From NCBI RefSeq assembly GCF_900452415.1, contig NZ_UGNX01000001.1, positions 3,906,001-3,970,000 of the forward strand: 64,000 nt of DNA, given 5' to 3'. Source of the stretch: Legionella cincinnatiensis. GTDB taxonomy: Bacteria > Pseudomonadota > Gammaproteobacteria > Legionellales > Legionellaceae. Below the pieces are notes generated by a model. The model saw nothing but the letters and a program-made list of their open reading frames with translations. It did no database searches and was not told where the DNA came from. Position numbers and translations under genes: made by a program. Numbering within the stretch: position 1 is the stretch's first letter; every line of letters begins with the position of its first letter. Positions 17,394-27,061 of the stretch are shown here, one piece after another.

Positions 17394-18191
17394 GTGTTAC
17401 TTAGTTTATTAGGAAAAACTGTAGATGGTTATTTTTCATTTATCCCTAGAAATAAGCCCTCCCATGAACTGATGCAGGCAGTTCGTTTAGTTGCACATAG
17501 AGGAGCTCATAATTATGCCCAAGGAGTTATTGAAAATACACTTCCCGCTTTCGCCTTAGCCAAAGATTTAGGCTGTTGGGGGATCGAGTTTGATGTACGC
17601 AGTACAGCAGATAACGTATTAGTGGTTAATCATGATGCTACCTTGAAGCGTCTGTGGAGACATAATCAAGAAATCGCCAAAATAAGCTTTAATGAATTGC
17701 GTGCGCTTGCTCCTAATATCCCCACACTTGCAGAAGTAATTGCCGCATATGGCAAGAGTATGCATTTATTTATTGAATTAAAAACACCTATTCAGGATGA
17801 AGTAATCTTAGTAGATCAGTTACGAGAATTATCCGCTGGAGAGAACTACCATTTATTAACGTTACATTCACCCATTTTTTCTTCATTGACCCAATTCCCC
17901 AAAGAATCTTTATTACTCGTGGCCTCACATAATAATGTGCAAGAATTTTGTAATTTATGCATCAAAGAAAATTATGGGGGTGTATTAGGTCATTATCTTT
18001 TGATTCACAAAAAAGTAATCAATCAATTAAGGACAACTCAAAAAATTGTTGGCGTTGGTTTGGTTGACTCCAAGTACAGCTTATATAGAGAATTAAATCG
18101 AAGACTTAATTGGATTTTTACGGATCGCGCTGCTGAAATAACCAGATACTTGCAAGCCTTACAAAATAATGAAGAAAAAAACAAACTATAG
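17394..18191 (+). CDS. glycerophosphodiester phosphodiesterase
   Basis: Hydrolyses glycerophosphodiesters to glycerol-3-phosphate and an alcohol. Family residues are present: VAHRGAHN with the general-base His, ENTLPAFALAKDLG, WGIEFDVRSTAD with metal-binding Glu and Asp, VVNHDATLKR with the second His, and FIELKT. The protein has 265 residues and no signal peptide, suggesting a cytosolic UgpQ-like enzyme. The start is GTG 17394 with AGGAA upstream; the nearby ATG at 17389 is in a frame that stops after seven codons. The divergent tsaC gene shares the upstream promoter region. Confidence 0.9.
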   Translation: MLLSLLGKTVDGYFSFIPRNKPSHELMQAVRLVAHRGAHNYAQGVIENTLPAFALAKDLGCWGIEFDVRSTADNVLVVNHDATLKRLWRHNQEIAKISFNELRALAPNIPTLAEVIAAYGKSMHLFIELKTPIQDEVILVDQLRELSAGENYHLLTLHSPIFSSLTQFPKESLLLVASHNNVQEFCNLCIKENYGGVLGHYLLIHKKVINQLRTTQKIVGVGLVDSKYSLYRELNRRLNWIFTDRAAEITRYLQALQNNEEKNKL

Positions 18192-18372
18192 GACATATTG
18201 ACGATTCACGCTGATCTCCACTGTCATTAACTTAAAAGCTCCCTCAATTTTATGATTAATTTCCTGGAATAAAACAGTTTAGTACCCTGATGCATTATCT
18301 AAATATTGGAGGCAATAAACCATTTTTTGCTACCTACTTCAAATTGAGGCATTGTCCCTAACTCCTACTTGA

Positions 18373-19914
18373 TTATTTTGTTTTACTCTCTGAAGGGCTC
18401 TGCCATCCTCCGCCTAGAGCCTGAAAAAGAGCAACAGTATCTGATAGCCGATTGGCTTGTGCTTGAATTAAATTTAATTTGGCTTGTTGATAAGTTAACT
18501 CATTAAGAATTAATCCTACCGTACTGCTATCACCTAATGTCAATTGGCGTTGTGCAATGTTCAGGCTTGTTAAGGCTGCGCGCTCTACGTTGCTTGCTGT
18601 TTGTAGGGAAAGAGCATCAGATTTAATCGCTTTTAAGGTATCAGCCACATTTTGGAAGGCGTTAATGACTGTTGCTCGATATTCTGCTGCAGCTTGCCTG
18701 TAGCTGGCTTCCACAGCACGTTGTTTATGACGCAAAGTCCCTGCATCAAAAATAGGCTGAGTGATAATCCCTGCCATTGCCCAGAATTGGGTATTAGATT
18801 GCAATAAAGTACCTATAGTAGTTGCTGCGCTTCCTAGATTAGTACCGCTACTATTAATCGTCACATTCGGCAATCGATTTGCGATAGCAACACCAATTAA
18901 TGCATTTGCTGCATGCATTTGTGCCTCAGCAGCCCGGATATCAGGTCGATTTTCGAGTAGTTTTGCAGGCACGGAAAGAGGCAGCTCTCTTGGAAGATGT
19001 AATGAACTTAAGCGAAATTGTGGGGTATGTTGATCATCTGGAAAGCGTCCGGTTAAAGCATTAAGCAAATCACGCTGAATCGCAAGTTGTTTTTCCAACG
19101 GAGGAAGCATTGCTTCTGATGCCGCTAATGCTGCTTGTTGGATGGCAACATTGGATAATGCAGTATCACCCAATGTTAACTGTTGCTTGGTGATTGCCAA
19201 AAGTTTTTTTTGATTGGCAATGATATGCCGGGTTACCGTAATTTGCTCCCGCAAAGCAGCTTCCTGAATGACAGCATTCACCACATTTGTGGTTAGGGTC
19301 AAATACGTCGCAGCTAATTGAAAGTGTTGAACTTCCACTTGGGCAACTAATGATTCTATCTGACGTCTTGTGCCACCAAAAACATCAGGCGTATAAGAAA
19401 CATAAAGCTGACCGGTAAATAAAGAATACAAATATTGATTGCTTGCCAAAACACTGGTAAGAATCTTTGCTGTTTGTTGGTATGTAGGCGAAAAGGAACT
19501 ACCTACAAAAGGAAGTAGAGCCCCTTTTCCAGCATAGGCACTCTCAAGAGCAGCAGATAATGATTCTTGAGCTGCAGTTACTGTGGGATTATGCTGTAAA
19601 CTTGCCAAGACCACATCATCGAGATCTTTGGAATGAAATAATTGCCACCATTGTTTCGGCAGTTCTTTGTTTGGGGCAAAATATTGAGCTTCGCCCATTT
19701 TTGTAGCAGTTACAGGTGTTTTTTTTCCCAATGATTTTGCCGTATAAGACTGAGGAAGTGTTTGTGTTGGCCTTTTATAATCGGGACCGACCGTACAATT
19801 GCTTAAGAAAAAAAATACCAGTAAAGCCCCCATACCCGAAAGGCGTTTAAAACGTATGTTAAAGAGCTTATTACAAAGTTCAAATCGCCAATTGTCTTTT
19901 TTATACTTACTCAT
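18373..19914 (-). CDS. NodT-family RND efflux outer-membrane lipoprotein
   Basis: TolC-like outer-membrane channel that completes the CusBA-type pump encoded just upstream. A signal peptide with lipobox LSNC precedes TVGPDYKRPT, the NodT family hallmark. Two outer-membrane-efflux repeats follow (WWQLFHSKDLDDVVLASLQ; LLENRPDIRAAEAQMHAANA; LGDSSTVGLILNELTYQQAK). The start at 19914 overlaps the stop of the permease gene as ATGA, with GGAGG 8 nt upstream, indicating translational coupling. This gives 513 residues. It is the third gene of a leftward operon. Confidence 0.92.
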   Translation of the reverse strand: MSKYKKDNWRFELCNKLFNIRFKRLSGMGALLVFFFLSNCTVGPDYKRPTQTLPQSYTAKSLGKKTPVTATKMGEAQYFAPNKELPKQWWQLFHSKDLDDVVLASLQHNPTVTAAQESLSAALESAYAGKGALLPFVGSSFSPTYQQTAKILTSVLASNQYLYSLFTGQLYVSYTPDVFGGTRRQIESLVAQVEVQHFQLAATYLTLTTNVVNAVIQEAALREQITVTRHIIANQKKLLAITKQQLTLGDTALSNVAIQQAALAASEAMLPPLEKQLAIQRDLLNALTGRFPDDQHTPQFRLSSLHLPRELPLSVPAKLLENRPDIRAAEAQMHAANALIGVAIANRLPNVTINSSGTNLGSAATTIGTLLQSNTQFWAMAGIITQPIFDAGTLRHKQRAVEASYRQAAAEYRATVINAFQNVADTLKAIKSDALSLQTASNVERAALTSLNIAQRQLTLGDSSTVGLILNELTYQQAKLNLIQAQANRLSDTVALFQALGGGWQSPSESKTK

Positions 19915-22900
19915 CGCCTCCACCTCCATCGGTGTCTACTGCTTCTACCGTGTTCAATGAAGTGTTCCAAGTTGTAATAGTAGGTAGGGAGAATAAATAA
20001 AGTTAATAAAGTAGATACTGCAAGACCGCCAACGATTACTGTGGCTAAACCACGTTGTACATCTGTTCCTACCCCAGTTGCTAATGCAGCAGGAAGCATA
20101 CCAAATGAGGCCACGGTTGCGGTCATGAGTATAGGACGCAAACGTTCGGCCGCGCCACATACCACCGCACGACTTAACGATTTATTGGTTTTACGAACCC
20201 TCCTAATGTTTGCAATCATAATAATCGCGTTTTGTATGGAAACACCAAAGAGGGCTATAAAACCAACGGCAGTAGCAACATTGAACGTTTCCCCTGTAAT
20301 ATGAAGTGTAACCAGTCCGCCTAGAGTTGCCATTGGCACTACACCCAAAATGAGAAAAACGAGGTGTAATTTTTGGAACTCAAAGAATAAAATGAGTCCC
20401 ATAAGGACGAACATAAGACCTAAAATATAGATTAATCGTTTTTCCGCACGTTCCTGGCTTTCAAATTGTCCGGCCCATTCCAGACGAACTTGTTGCGCAT
20501 CAAATTTTACCTCTTGAGCAATGCGCCGTTTGGCTTCATTGAGATAAGAAGTGAGATCTCGACCCCGATTATCCATACGCACCGTGATTTCTCGCTCTCC
20601 CATTTCATGAGCAATAGTGCTTTCACCAGTCTTATATTCGATGTTGGCTAATTCTGATAAAGGAATTTTAGCCCCATCAGAACTGATTAAAAATAAATTT
20701 CCTAAAGACTCAATGCTGTTCTTATCTGCTTTAGGAAAGCGTACGGTTGCATTGTAAATACGACTGCCCTCATAAATAGACGTTATTGGGGAGCCGCTAA
20801 GACCAGTTTGAATTAAATTAGTGATATCGGCGACATTAATACCATAGCGGGCTATTTTTTCTCTATTAGCTTGAATCGTTATTTGGGGAATGGGGGGCTC
20901 TTGGAATACGGACGCCGAGGCAGTGCCAGGAATCGTTTTTAATATAGCAACAATTTGATTGGCTATCCGGCGACACTCGCGTAAATCATCACCATAAATT
21001 CGTAAAGCAAGTGGACTATGTGCCCCTGCTATCATATCATTTACATTGTCAATAATAGGTTGGCTTATTCCTATGGTATAACCAGGCATCCTGGCAAATC
21101 GTTGTATAAGCTTGGCGATAAATTGAGCTTTTGTTTCATGATTAGGCCATTGTGAATAAGGATTTAAACCGACAGGCACCTCCATATGAGAAGGAGTCCA
21201 TGGGTCAGTACCCTCATCATTGCGCCCTACTTGCGTGATCACATAAGAGACCTCAGGATATTCAAGGAGAGTATCGCGTAATGAACCTGCCATTTGATTG
21301 GCTTTTTCTAAAGATAAGCCCGGCGGCAAATCAACTTGCAACCAAAGTGATCCCTCATCCAACTCCGGTAAAAACTCACGACCTGCGGTAATACCTAAAA
21401 ATAAGACCAAAATTAATGTAATTATTCCTAATACATAAGCAATATAAGAGCGCTTCAACAATTGACGTAGCAGCAATTGATAGCGTTTTGTTAACCAAAT
21501 CAGAGGACGATTATGAAATATTTTTTGTGGTTTTCGTAACGCGGTATAGGCTAACCCTGGAATGAGCACTAAAGAGCAAATTAAAGCGCCTAAAAGAGCA
21601 TAACTTACCGTATAAGCCATGGGCGTAAACAATTTGCCCTCAGCATGTTCAAACGCAAATAATGGCAAATACGCAGAGATGATAATTAAGGTCGCAAAAA
21701 ATATAGGGCGAGCCACATAGTTAGTTACTTTTAAAGTATCTTCTGCGGTCAGCATTTTATCAGGATCTTGTTCCCTCTGGCGTAAAATTGCTTCCATTAC
21801 GACAATTGCCCCATCAACAATGACTCCAAAATCAATAGAGCCTAAGGAAAAAAGGTTCGCAGGCATTTGCGTTAAATTCATGAGGATAAATACCGTTACT
21901 AAAGCTGCAGGGATTGCAACAGTAACGACCAGCGCACTACGCCAATTTCCAAGAAAGAGCATCAATACAAGCGAGACAAAGATGATTCCTTCAATGACCG
22001 TATGCTTTATTTTATCGACAGTAAGGTTCACTAATTTATCGCGATCAAGACAAGGAACAATAGAGACACCCATAGTATTAAGTTGCTCCTGCAATACATT
22101 TAATTTGGCATGTACTCCTTCTAATATTTTGCCAGCATTCTCACCTTTACGCATGAGAACGATTCCTTCAATCGTATCAGGATTATGATTTTTTCCTAAT
22201 ATCCCTTCACGCTCTTTGTGACCAAACTCCAGTTTGCCAAGATCACGAATAAGCACGGGGATACCATTTTGTTGTTTGACAACTATAGCGCCTAACTCGT
22301 CTAAAGTATGTACCTGACCCTTGCCACGAATGATGTAACTTTGTTCGCCTCGAGTAACACGCCCCCCTCCGGCAAAGGCCGTATTATTGTTTATTGCATT
22401 ACTAATATCGTTTAAAGAGAGGTTATAAATTCGCATTTTAAGTGGATCGAGAGTAAGCTGAAACTCTTTAGTCAGCCCCCCAAAATTTATCACATCAGAA
22501 ATCCCTGCAACTTGTTTTAGTTTGGGAAGAATTAACCAACGTTGAATTTCTGATAACTCCATCAGCGTTTTAGTATTGGATGTAAGTGTATACCGATAAA
22601 TTTCGCTACTTGATCCAACCAGAGGATCCAAAGAAGGGGAAATACCCGGTGGTAATGAAATTTGGTTTAAAACTTCTTGAACTCGCTCTCGTGGAAAATA
22701 TTCGTCTGTTCCATCCTTAAAAACCATAGTAATTAAGGATAAGGCAAAAGTGCTGCTGGAGCGTAGAACGGATATATTGGGTACCCCCACCAGGGCGCGC
22801 TCTAAGGGTATGGTAATTTGTTGTTCTATTTCTTCTGCAGCTAGTCCAGGTACTTGAGTGGTGACAGAAACACTGACATCATCAAGCTCTGGATAAGCCT

Positions 22901-23009
22901 CGACCATCATTTGAGTGCCAGAAATATAGCCATAAATGCCAATCAGAATAGCAGCTCCCCATGCAATGTGGCGACGATGAAAACATGTAGTGATTAGTTT
23001 ATCAATCAT
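19911..23009 (-). CDS. heavy-metal efflux RND permease (CusA/CzcA family)
   Basis: Proton-driven inner-membrane exporter of the HME-RND class with about 12 membrane helices. Family blocks are present throughout: GYISGTQMMVEAYPELDD, TQVPGLAAEEIEQQITIPLE, GGLTKEFQLTLDP, MRKGENAGKILEGV and GSIDFGVIVDGAIVVMEAIL, the helix-4 segment with the acidic D..D..E proton-relay residues, and a terminal GTDVQRGLATVIVGGL. From ATG 23009 it has 1032 residues. That ATG overlaps the adaptor stop (ATGATTGA) with GGAGGA 10 nt upstream, so it is preferred over the longer frame to 23045. Metal specificity cannot be read safely. Confidence 0.95.
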   Translation of the reverse strand: MIDKLITTCFHRRHIAWGAAILIGIYGYISGTQMMVEAYPELDDVSVSVTTQVPGLAAEEIEQQITIPLERALVGVPNISVLRSSSTFALSLITMVFKDGTDEYFPRERVQEVLNQISLPPGISPSLDPLVGSSSEIYRYTLTSNTKTLMELSEIQRWLILPKLKQVAGISDVINFGGLTKEFQLTLDPLKMRIYNLSLNDISNAINNNTAFAGGGRVTRGEQSYIIRGKGQVHTLDELGAIVVKQQNGIPVLIRDLGKLEFGHKEREGILGKNHNPDTIEGIVLMRKGENAGKILEGVHAKLNVLQEQLNTMGVSIVPCLDRDKLVNLTVDKIKHTVIEGIIFVSLVLMLFLGNWRSALVVTVAIPAALVTVFILMNLTQMPANLFSLGSIDFGVIVDGAIVVMEAILRQREQDPDKMLTAEDTLKVTNYVARPIFFATLIIISAYLPLFAFEHAEGKLFTPMAYTVSYALLGALICSLVLIPGLAYTALRKPQKIFHNRPLIWLTKRYQLLLRQLLKRSYIAYVLGIITLILVLFLGITAGREFLPELDEGSLWLQVDLPPGLSLEKANQMAGSLRDTLLEYPEVSYVITQVGRNDEGTDPWTPSHMEVPVGLNPYSQWPNHETKAQFIAKLIQRFARMPGYTIGISQPIIDNVNDMIAGAHSPLALRIYGDDLRECRRIANQIVAILKTIPGTASASVFQEPPIPQITIQANREKIARYGINVADITNLIQTGLSGSPITSIYEGSRIYNATVRFPKADKNSIESLGNLFLISSDGAKIPLSELANIEYKTGESTIAHEMGEREITVRMDNRGRDLTSYLNEAKRRIAQEVKFDAQQVRLEWAGQFESQERAEKRLIYILGLMFVLMGLILFFEFQKLHLVFLILGVVPMATLGGLVTLHITGETFNVATAVGFIALFGVSIQNAIIMIANIRRVRKTNKSLSRAVVCGAAERLRPILMTATVASFGMLPAALATGVGTDVQRGLATVIVGGLAVSTLLTLFILPTYYYNLEHFIEHGRSSRHRWRWRR

Positions 23010-24177
23010 TGACCAGTATTCCTCCAGAAACAACAATGCGATCACCGTGTTTTAATCCTGAGGTAATTCGTACAACATTTTTATCTTCAGGACCGAGCAC
23101 TACGGCACGTGATTCAAAAGTCCACGGAGTTGTTTCAACATACACAGAGGTCGTGTCATCATTCATAAGAATTGCAGACAGCGGCACCATGACTTGTTCT
23201 TCTTGTGGCACCTCCATTTGTACTGCGGCAAACATATTAGGCTGTAGTTTGTGATTCGAATTTGTAAGGGCAAGGCGCGTTTTATTACATCGTGTGTCAG
23301 GATCAATTAAATTATTAACAAATGCCACTTTACCTTCCCAAATTTGATGAGGGTAAGCAATTAACGAAATTGATGCTTTAAGTCCTTTATGGACTGACGC
23401 AATTAAATGCTCTGGAACACAAGCAGCAACCCAAACAGACTGAATGTTAGATAACGTCAATATAGGGATTGTTGAATCATTGATGTATGAACCTATACCA
23501 TAATTGATCGCAATGACTTTACCATCAATAGGAGCTTGAATGAGTAACCTACTAGGCTCATTATTGCCTAATGACTTTAATGTTGCTTGAGCACGTTGAA
23601 CTTCAGCAAGGGCCTGAGTGTAATTGCTTTGCGCTTGTTCAATATCTTTAACTGAATTAGCTCCTGCGCGATTGACTTTTTGGGTACGCTTTAATGTTTC
23701 TTGAGTCTGCTTCAAAATACTCATGGCCTTAGCCAGATCAGAATATGCTTGAGCTAAGCCAGCTGATTGTAAAGTTGCTAAAACTTGATTGCGTTTTACT
23801 TCATCACCGAGCTTGATATTTAGTTCAGTCAGGTGTCCTGTCAGCGGAGGAAGAATATTTACTGTACGCACAGGATCAGCTTCAACTACGCCGGGCAAGA
23901 AAACGCGATGAGGTTTTTTTGATGTTTTAACGGGACGTACGATGAGTTGGGCACGTAAAGGAGAGTTTTCTGGGACGAATATATGATGATCTTTGCGAAT
24001 AAGCATGGGGGTGGCTGCTTTTTTAGGGCTACTGTTTATAAGAGTCAGGCAGCCCCTAACCAAAAGGATAATGAGCAAGAGCAGCAAGAGCAGGATAATA
24101 ATTCGAAATATTTTGACACCAGGGGCCTGATTTTTATCAGGATCATTAAAAGTAGAAAATAAAGAATGTATATCCAT
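23002..24177 (-). CDS. efflux RND periplasmic adaptor (CusB/HlyD family)
   Basis: Membrane-fusion protein of 391 residues that links the permease to the NodT channel. One N-terminal membrane anchor (IILLLLLLLIILLVRGCL) is followed by a biotinyl/lipoyl-like half-motif (NILPPLTGHLTELNIKLGD), a coiled-coil hairpin with LKQTQETLKRTQKVNRAG, the second lipoyl half (LIQAPIDGKVIAINYGIG) and a beta-barrel domain. No CusB-type N-terminal Met/His metal cluster stands out. First gene of the leftward operon, with AAAGAG before its start. Confidence 0.92.
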   Translation of the reverse strand: MDIHSLFSTFNDPDKNQAPGVKIFRIIILLLLLLLIILLVRGCLTLINSSPKKAATPMLIRKDHHIFVPENSPLRAQLIVRPVKTSKKPHRVFLPGVVEADPVRTVNILPPLTGHLTELNIKLGDEVKRNQVLATLQSAGLAQAYSDLAKAMSILKQTQETLKRTQKVNRAGANSVKDIEQAQSNYTQALAEVQRAQATLKSLGNNEPSRLLIQAPIDGKVIAINYGIGSYINDSTIPILTLSNIQSVWVAACVPEHLIASVHKGLKASISLIAYPHQIWEGKVAFVNNLIDPDTRCNKTRLALTNSNHKLQPNMFAAVQMEVPQEEQVMVPLSAILMNDDTTSVYVETTPWTFESRAVVLGPEDKNVVRITSGLKHGDRIVVSGGILVND

Positions 24178-24394
24178 AAAGTTACTCTTTTTGCAAATTT
24201 AGAGTGTATTTCATGAAGAAAAATAATCTAAGGAGAAAAAAGGAGTAAAAGGGATGAAAAAGTGCAACTGTGGGCACAAACATAACATGGTTCCGTGTCA
24301 TCAATTTTTGTACTCAGTATAATGAAACTTCTTTCTATGTGCTATAGCTTGATGCAGGACGATTTGGTAAGAAAATATTTTTAAAAAGCACGCG
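24178..24394. other. upstream region of the efflux operon
   Basis: About 215 bp that should contain the operon promoter. No clear MerR- or CueR-type long-spacer dyad was recognised, and no regulator gene is adjacent, so control by metal is not shown by sequence. Confidence 0.35.
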
Positions 24395-24547
24395 TTAGCA
24401 TTTGATTGGATTCACAAAAAATAACTGTTGTGTCTGTTTCTGAAGCAATAAACACATTTTCTTTAAATCCATGCTCGGCTCATCAATATGTTCCAAAGAA
24501 AGACGAAAAGTTTGATGATGATTGGAGGGTATTTTATGTTTTGACAT
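24395..24547 (-). CDS. small hypothetical protein
   Basis: Possible 50-residue protein from an internal ATG (SKHKIPSNHHQTFRLSLEHI) with a weak AAAAGA upstream; the frame is open to 24583. It is mostly helical in appearance and ends in QQLFFVNPIKC. No family recognised, and it could be chance. Confidence 0.35.
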   Translation of the reverse strand: MSKHKIPSNHHQTFRLSLEHIDEPSMDLKKMCLLLQKQTQQLFFVNPIKC

Positions 24548-24670
24548 TATAGAATCTTTTGATATGGTTAGGTGGCATTTCAATTATAGCTTATCTTGGC
24601 GTTAGTCCAATTTTACTGAAGGACTCAGACCCTATTTTTTATTTTTAGAAATTAAGACAAGGAGGTTCGT

Positions 24671-25309
24671 ATGTATACACTTTACTCATTTGGCACTCCC
24701 AACGGTATTAAACCAACCCTTATGCTGGAAGAGTTATCCCAACCGTATACGATCAAATCAATAGATATTTCCAAAGGCGAGCAATTTAATCCAGAATTTT
24801 TAAAAATTTCACCGAATAATAAGATCCCAGTTTTATATGATTCTCAAAAAGATTTTTATTTGTTTGAGAGTGTTGCAATTTTGCAATATCTTGCAGAAAA
24901 GCATGAAAAATTTTTACCGAGTACACCACAGGCTAAATACACGATTTTGCAGTGGTGTTATTTTCAAGCAGCTCACATTGGCCCAATGTTCGGTCAACTG
25001 GGCCACTTTCACCGTGCAGCTCCGGAACAGATTCCGTATGCACTCAAACGTTATGCAGATGAATGCGATCGTTTATTGGGTGTTATGGAAAAACAATTAA
25101 CCAATTGTTCATTTATTGGCGGAGATGACTATACTATCGCAGATATGGCTATTTGGCCCTGGATTTATTGTTTTCAAGTGATTTACAAACAAACCATAGA
25201 TACGCAAAGATTTGTCAACCTGCTTACATGGTATCAACGCCTAGGTGAACGTACTGCGGTGCAAGCTGCTTTAAAGGCCTATGAGTTATCCTTGGAAGGT
25301 AAGATTTAG
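24671..25309 (+). CDS. glutathione S-transferase
   Basis: Protein of 212 residues in the GST fold. The N-terminal thioredoxin-like domain has YSFGTPNGIKPTLMLEEL, NPEFLKISPNNKIPVLYD with the cis-Pro, and the glutathione gamma-Glu contact in YLFESVAILQYLAEK. The all-helical C-terminal domain has ADECDRLLGVMEKQL and the N-capping box FIGGDDYTIADMAIWPW. The T-P-N-G segment is like E. coli YfcG/YghU, which act as disulfide-bond reductases, so that role is a reasonable guess. AGGAGG lies 6 nt before ATG. Confidence 0.92.
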   Translation: MYTLYSFGTPNGIKPTLMLEELSQPYTIKSIDISKGEQFNPEFLKISPNNKIPVLYDSQKDFYLFESVAILQYLAEKHEKFLPSTPQAKYTILQWCYFQAAHIGPMFGQLGHFHRAAPEQIPYALKRYADECDRLLGVMEKQLTNCSFIGGDDYTIADMAIWPWIYCFQVIYKQTIDTQRFVNLLTWYQRLGERTAVQAALKAYELSLEGKI

Positions 25310-25588
25310 CTCCGCAACAAACCTTGCTAAAAACTTCACCTTGCAGCATAACCTTAGTAAACCTCCTGCTGTTGTGGCGCTTGTTACAGAGGGGGACGCT
25401 CCTTTAAATATCACCCTTCACAACAGCACTGGAATTTTTCCTTAAGTGGACGTTTATAGGGAATACCAAAGATCAGTATCAATTGTCAATAAACCCTCTA
25501 GGAACAAGCGAGAAAATCCCCTCTCTCGGCTAGGGAGAAAATTGAGAGAGAGGAATAAAGATGCAAATCGCAAGTAGATTTAATTGCA
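25310..25588. other. convergent intergenic region
   Basis: Lies between the GST gene and the coiled-coil protein gene, whose ends face each other. No strong hairpin with a T-run was found and no gene is supported. Confidence 0.35.
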
Positions 25589-26866
25589 TTAAAGCGTCTG
25601 CGTCAGTTGAGATTCATGTGTTTCGGTAGACCCTTTGTCCTTCTGAGATGTAGCATAAAGCCCATTTTTGCTTAGAGATTCTCCAATGGAGGGTTCTTTA
25701 GAGCTTTGTGCTTTAGACAATTTTTGAGACAAGCCGTGGAGATCTAAACCTTCGAGTATATCCACTTGTTTTACCTGTCTTTCAAGGAGTTTCCGATACT
25801 CAGCATTAGTATTTTCTAACTCTTTTTGTACGCGCTCCAGTTTTTCTTCCGCCTCGCAAATTCGTGTTGATATTAGCAGAAAACTAGCTTCTTTATTTTT
25901 AAGAAAATCATCCAATTTTTCTTGGAATACTCGTTGTTTTTCTTCATTGCCAATTGTGGACGAAAACTCTGAGATTGCCGACCCCAAAGCATCTATCATT
26001 AATTTGGCGTTATGGAGATCTTCACCTAATTCTTTTCTTACCATCCCAATCTCCAAAATTTTCTCTGCCAACTCTCTCTGGCTGGTACCGTAGGCTTCAT
26101 TAATATAGTACAGCTTTTCTTGAGCTCGTTGCAATAAATCTGTTTGTTGGTTGACACCCTCGGTTAACGTGTTGGCAACGCTTTGTAACCCTTCTTTGGT
26201 AATCGTAAGTGTTTCATTTATTTTAGAAGTGGCTCTCACTTGTTTATCAACAGCGTCGATTTGAGTGCTTAAAAAATTAATATTTTCTACAAGCCTTTGA
26301 TTCTCTTGTGCAAACTTTGAAATTTCGATCTCTAATTGTTCACGAATTACATTTAAGGCATTAATCGTTAATTCAAGTAAATCTGCCAAACCTAAAATCC
26401 CTTTTTGCAAGCTTTCCACCACACTTGTGCTGCATTTGTGATGATCATCAAGAATAAGTCCACCTGCTGTATAGGTAATCGCTGTTACGCCACAGATTGC
26501 CAAAAGAAAACCAACATTGGCAGCAATGCCAATAATTAATGTAGGTAAAGTAAGTGCAACCCCTCCCAGAATTTTTTGCCACAGGGGTAGTTCGCCCCAA
26601 AAATCCGCAGCACGAGAGAAAAGGCTTGGATTTTTCTCCAAACTTTTAACCGTATTTTCCAAACTTTGCCTGATTTGTTCAAATATTTCTTTAGTAATTG
26701 TCATTTTTTTGAATTTATTTTCTTCAGTATCACTGAGAACTTTTAACTTAGCTTGGATTTCTTCCTCTAAGTTTGTTTGGAGTGGCGTGGTTTCTGTTAC
26801 TTCTTTGAGATCATTTTCTGTATCTATAGTGACAAGAGCTTGAAGCTCTTCTGTGTTGGTAGCCAT
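25589..26866 (-). CDS. coiled-coil membrane protein, LegC-like effector candidate
   Basis: From ATG 26866 (AAAGGAA 7 nt upstream) the protein has 425 residues. A charged N-terminus is followed by a hydrophobic hairpin at about 95-135 (ILGGVALTLPTLIIGIAANV, GFLLAICGVTAITYTAGGL) and then about 230 residues of heptad-like coiled coil (VRATSKINETLTITKEGLQS, KLERVQKELENTNAEYRKLL). The C-terminus is Ser/Glu/Lys-rich. This architecture and size recall the Legionella LegC2/LegC7 (Ylf) SNARE-like effectors, but homology is only suspected. No signal peptide. The next gene upstream is a second membrane protein on the same strand. Confidence 0.75.
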   Translation of the reverse strand: MATNTEELQALVTIDTENDLKEVTETTPLQTNLEEEIQAKLKVLSDTEENKFKKMTITKEIFEQIRQSLENTVKSLEKNPSLFSRAADFWGELPLWQKILGGVALTLPTLIIGIAANVGFLLAICGVTAITYTAGGLILDDHHKCSTSVVESLQKGILGLADLLELTINALNVIREQLEIEISKFAQENQRLVENINFLSTQIDAVDKQVRATSKINETLTITKEGLQSVANTLTEGVNQQTDLLQRAQEKLYYINEAYGTSQRELAEKILEIGMVRKELGEDLHNAKLMIDALGSAISEFSSTIGNEEKQRVFQEKLDDFLKNKEASFLLISTRICEAEEKLERVQKELENTNAEYRKLLERQVKQVDILEGLDLHGLSQKLSKAQSSKEPSIGESLSKNGLYATSQKDKGSTETHESQLTQTL

Positions 26867-27026
26867 GTGAAGTTCCTTTTCTGTTAAATATTCATCCTGT
26901 GCCAACTATTTTTAACCAGAAAAGCTTAAAAAAACAAGTAAAAATTAATTTTTAGAGTTAACGCAGCTTGAATTTAATAAAGGATGTTCTTTTTAAGGGC
27001 ATATTAAAGGATAGAATCAGAGGGAA

Positions 27027-27048
27027 AGCTAGGCTATAAAGCCTAGCT
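27027..27048 (-). terminator. hairpin downstream of the 205-residue membrane protein
   Basis: AGCTAGGCT and AGCCTAGCT form a perfect 9-bp stem with an ATAA loop, 14 nt past the stop of the leftward gene, followed on that strand by a short TTT. It resembles the local REP hairpins (GGCT..AGCC core) and may be one reused as a terminator. Confidence 0.55.
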
Positions 27049-27061
27049 GAAACAATGTTTA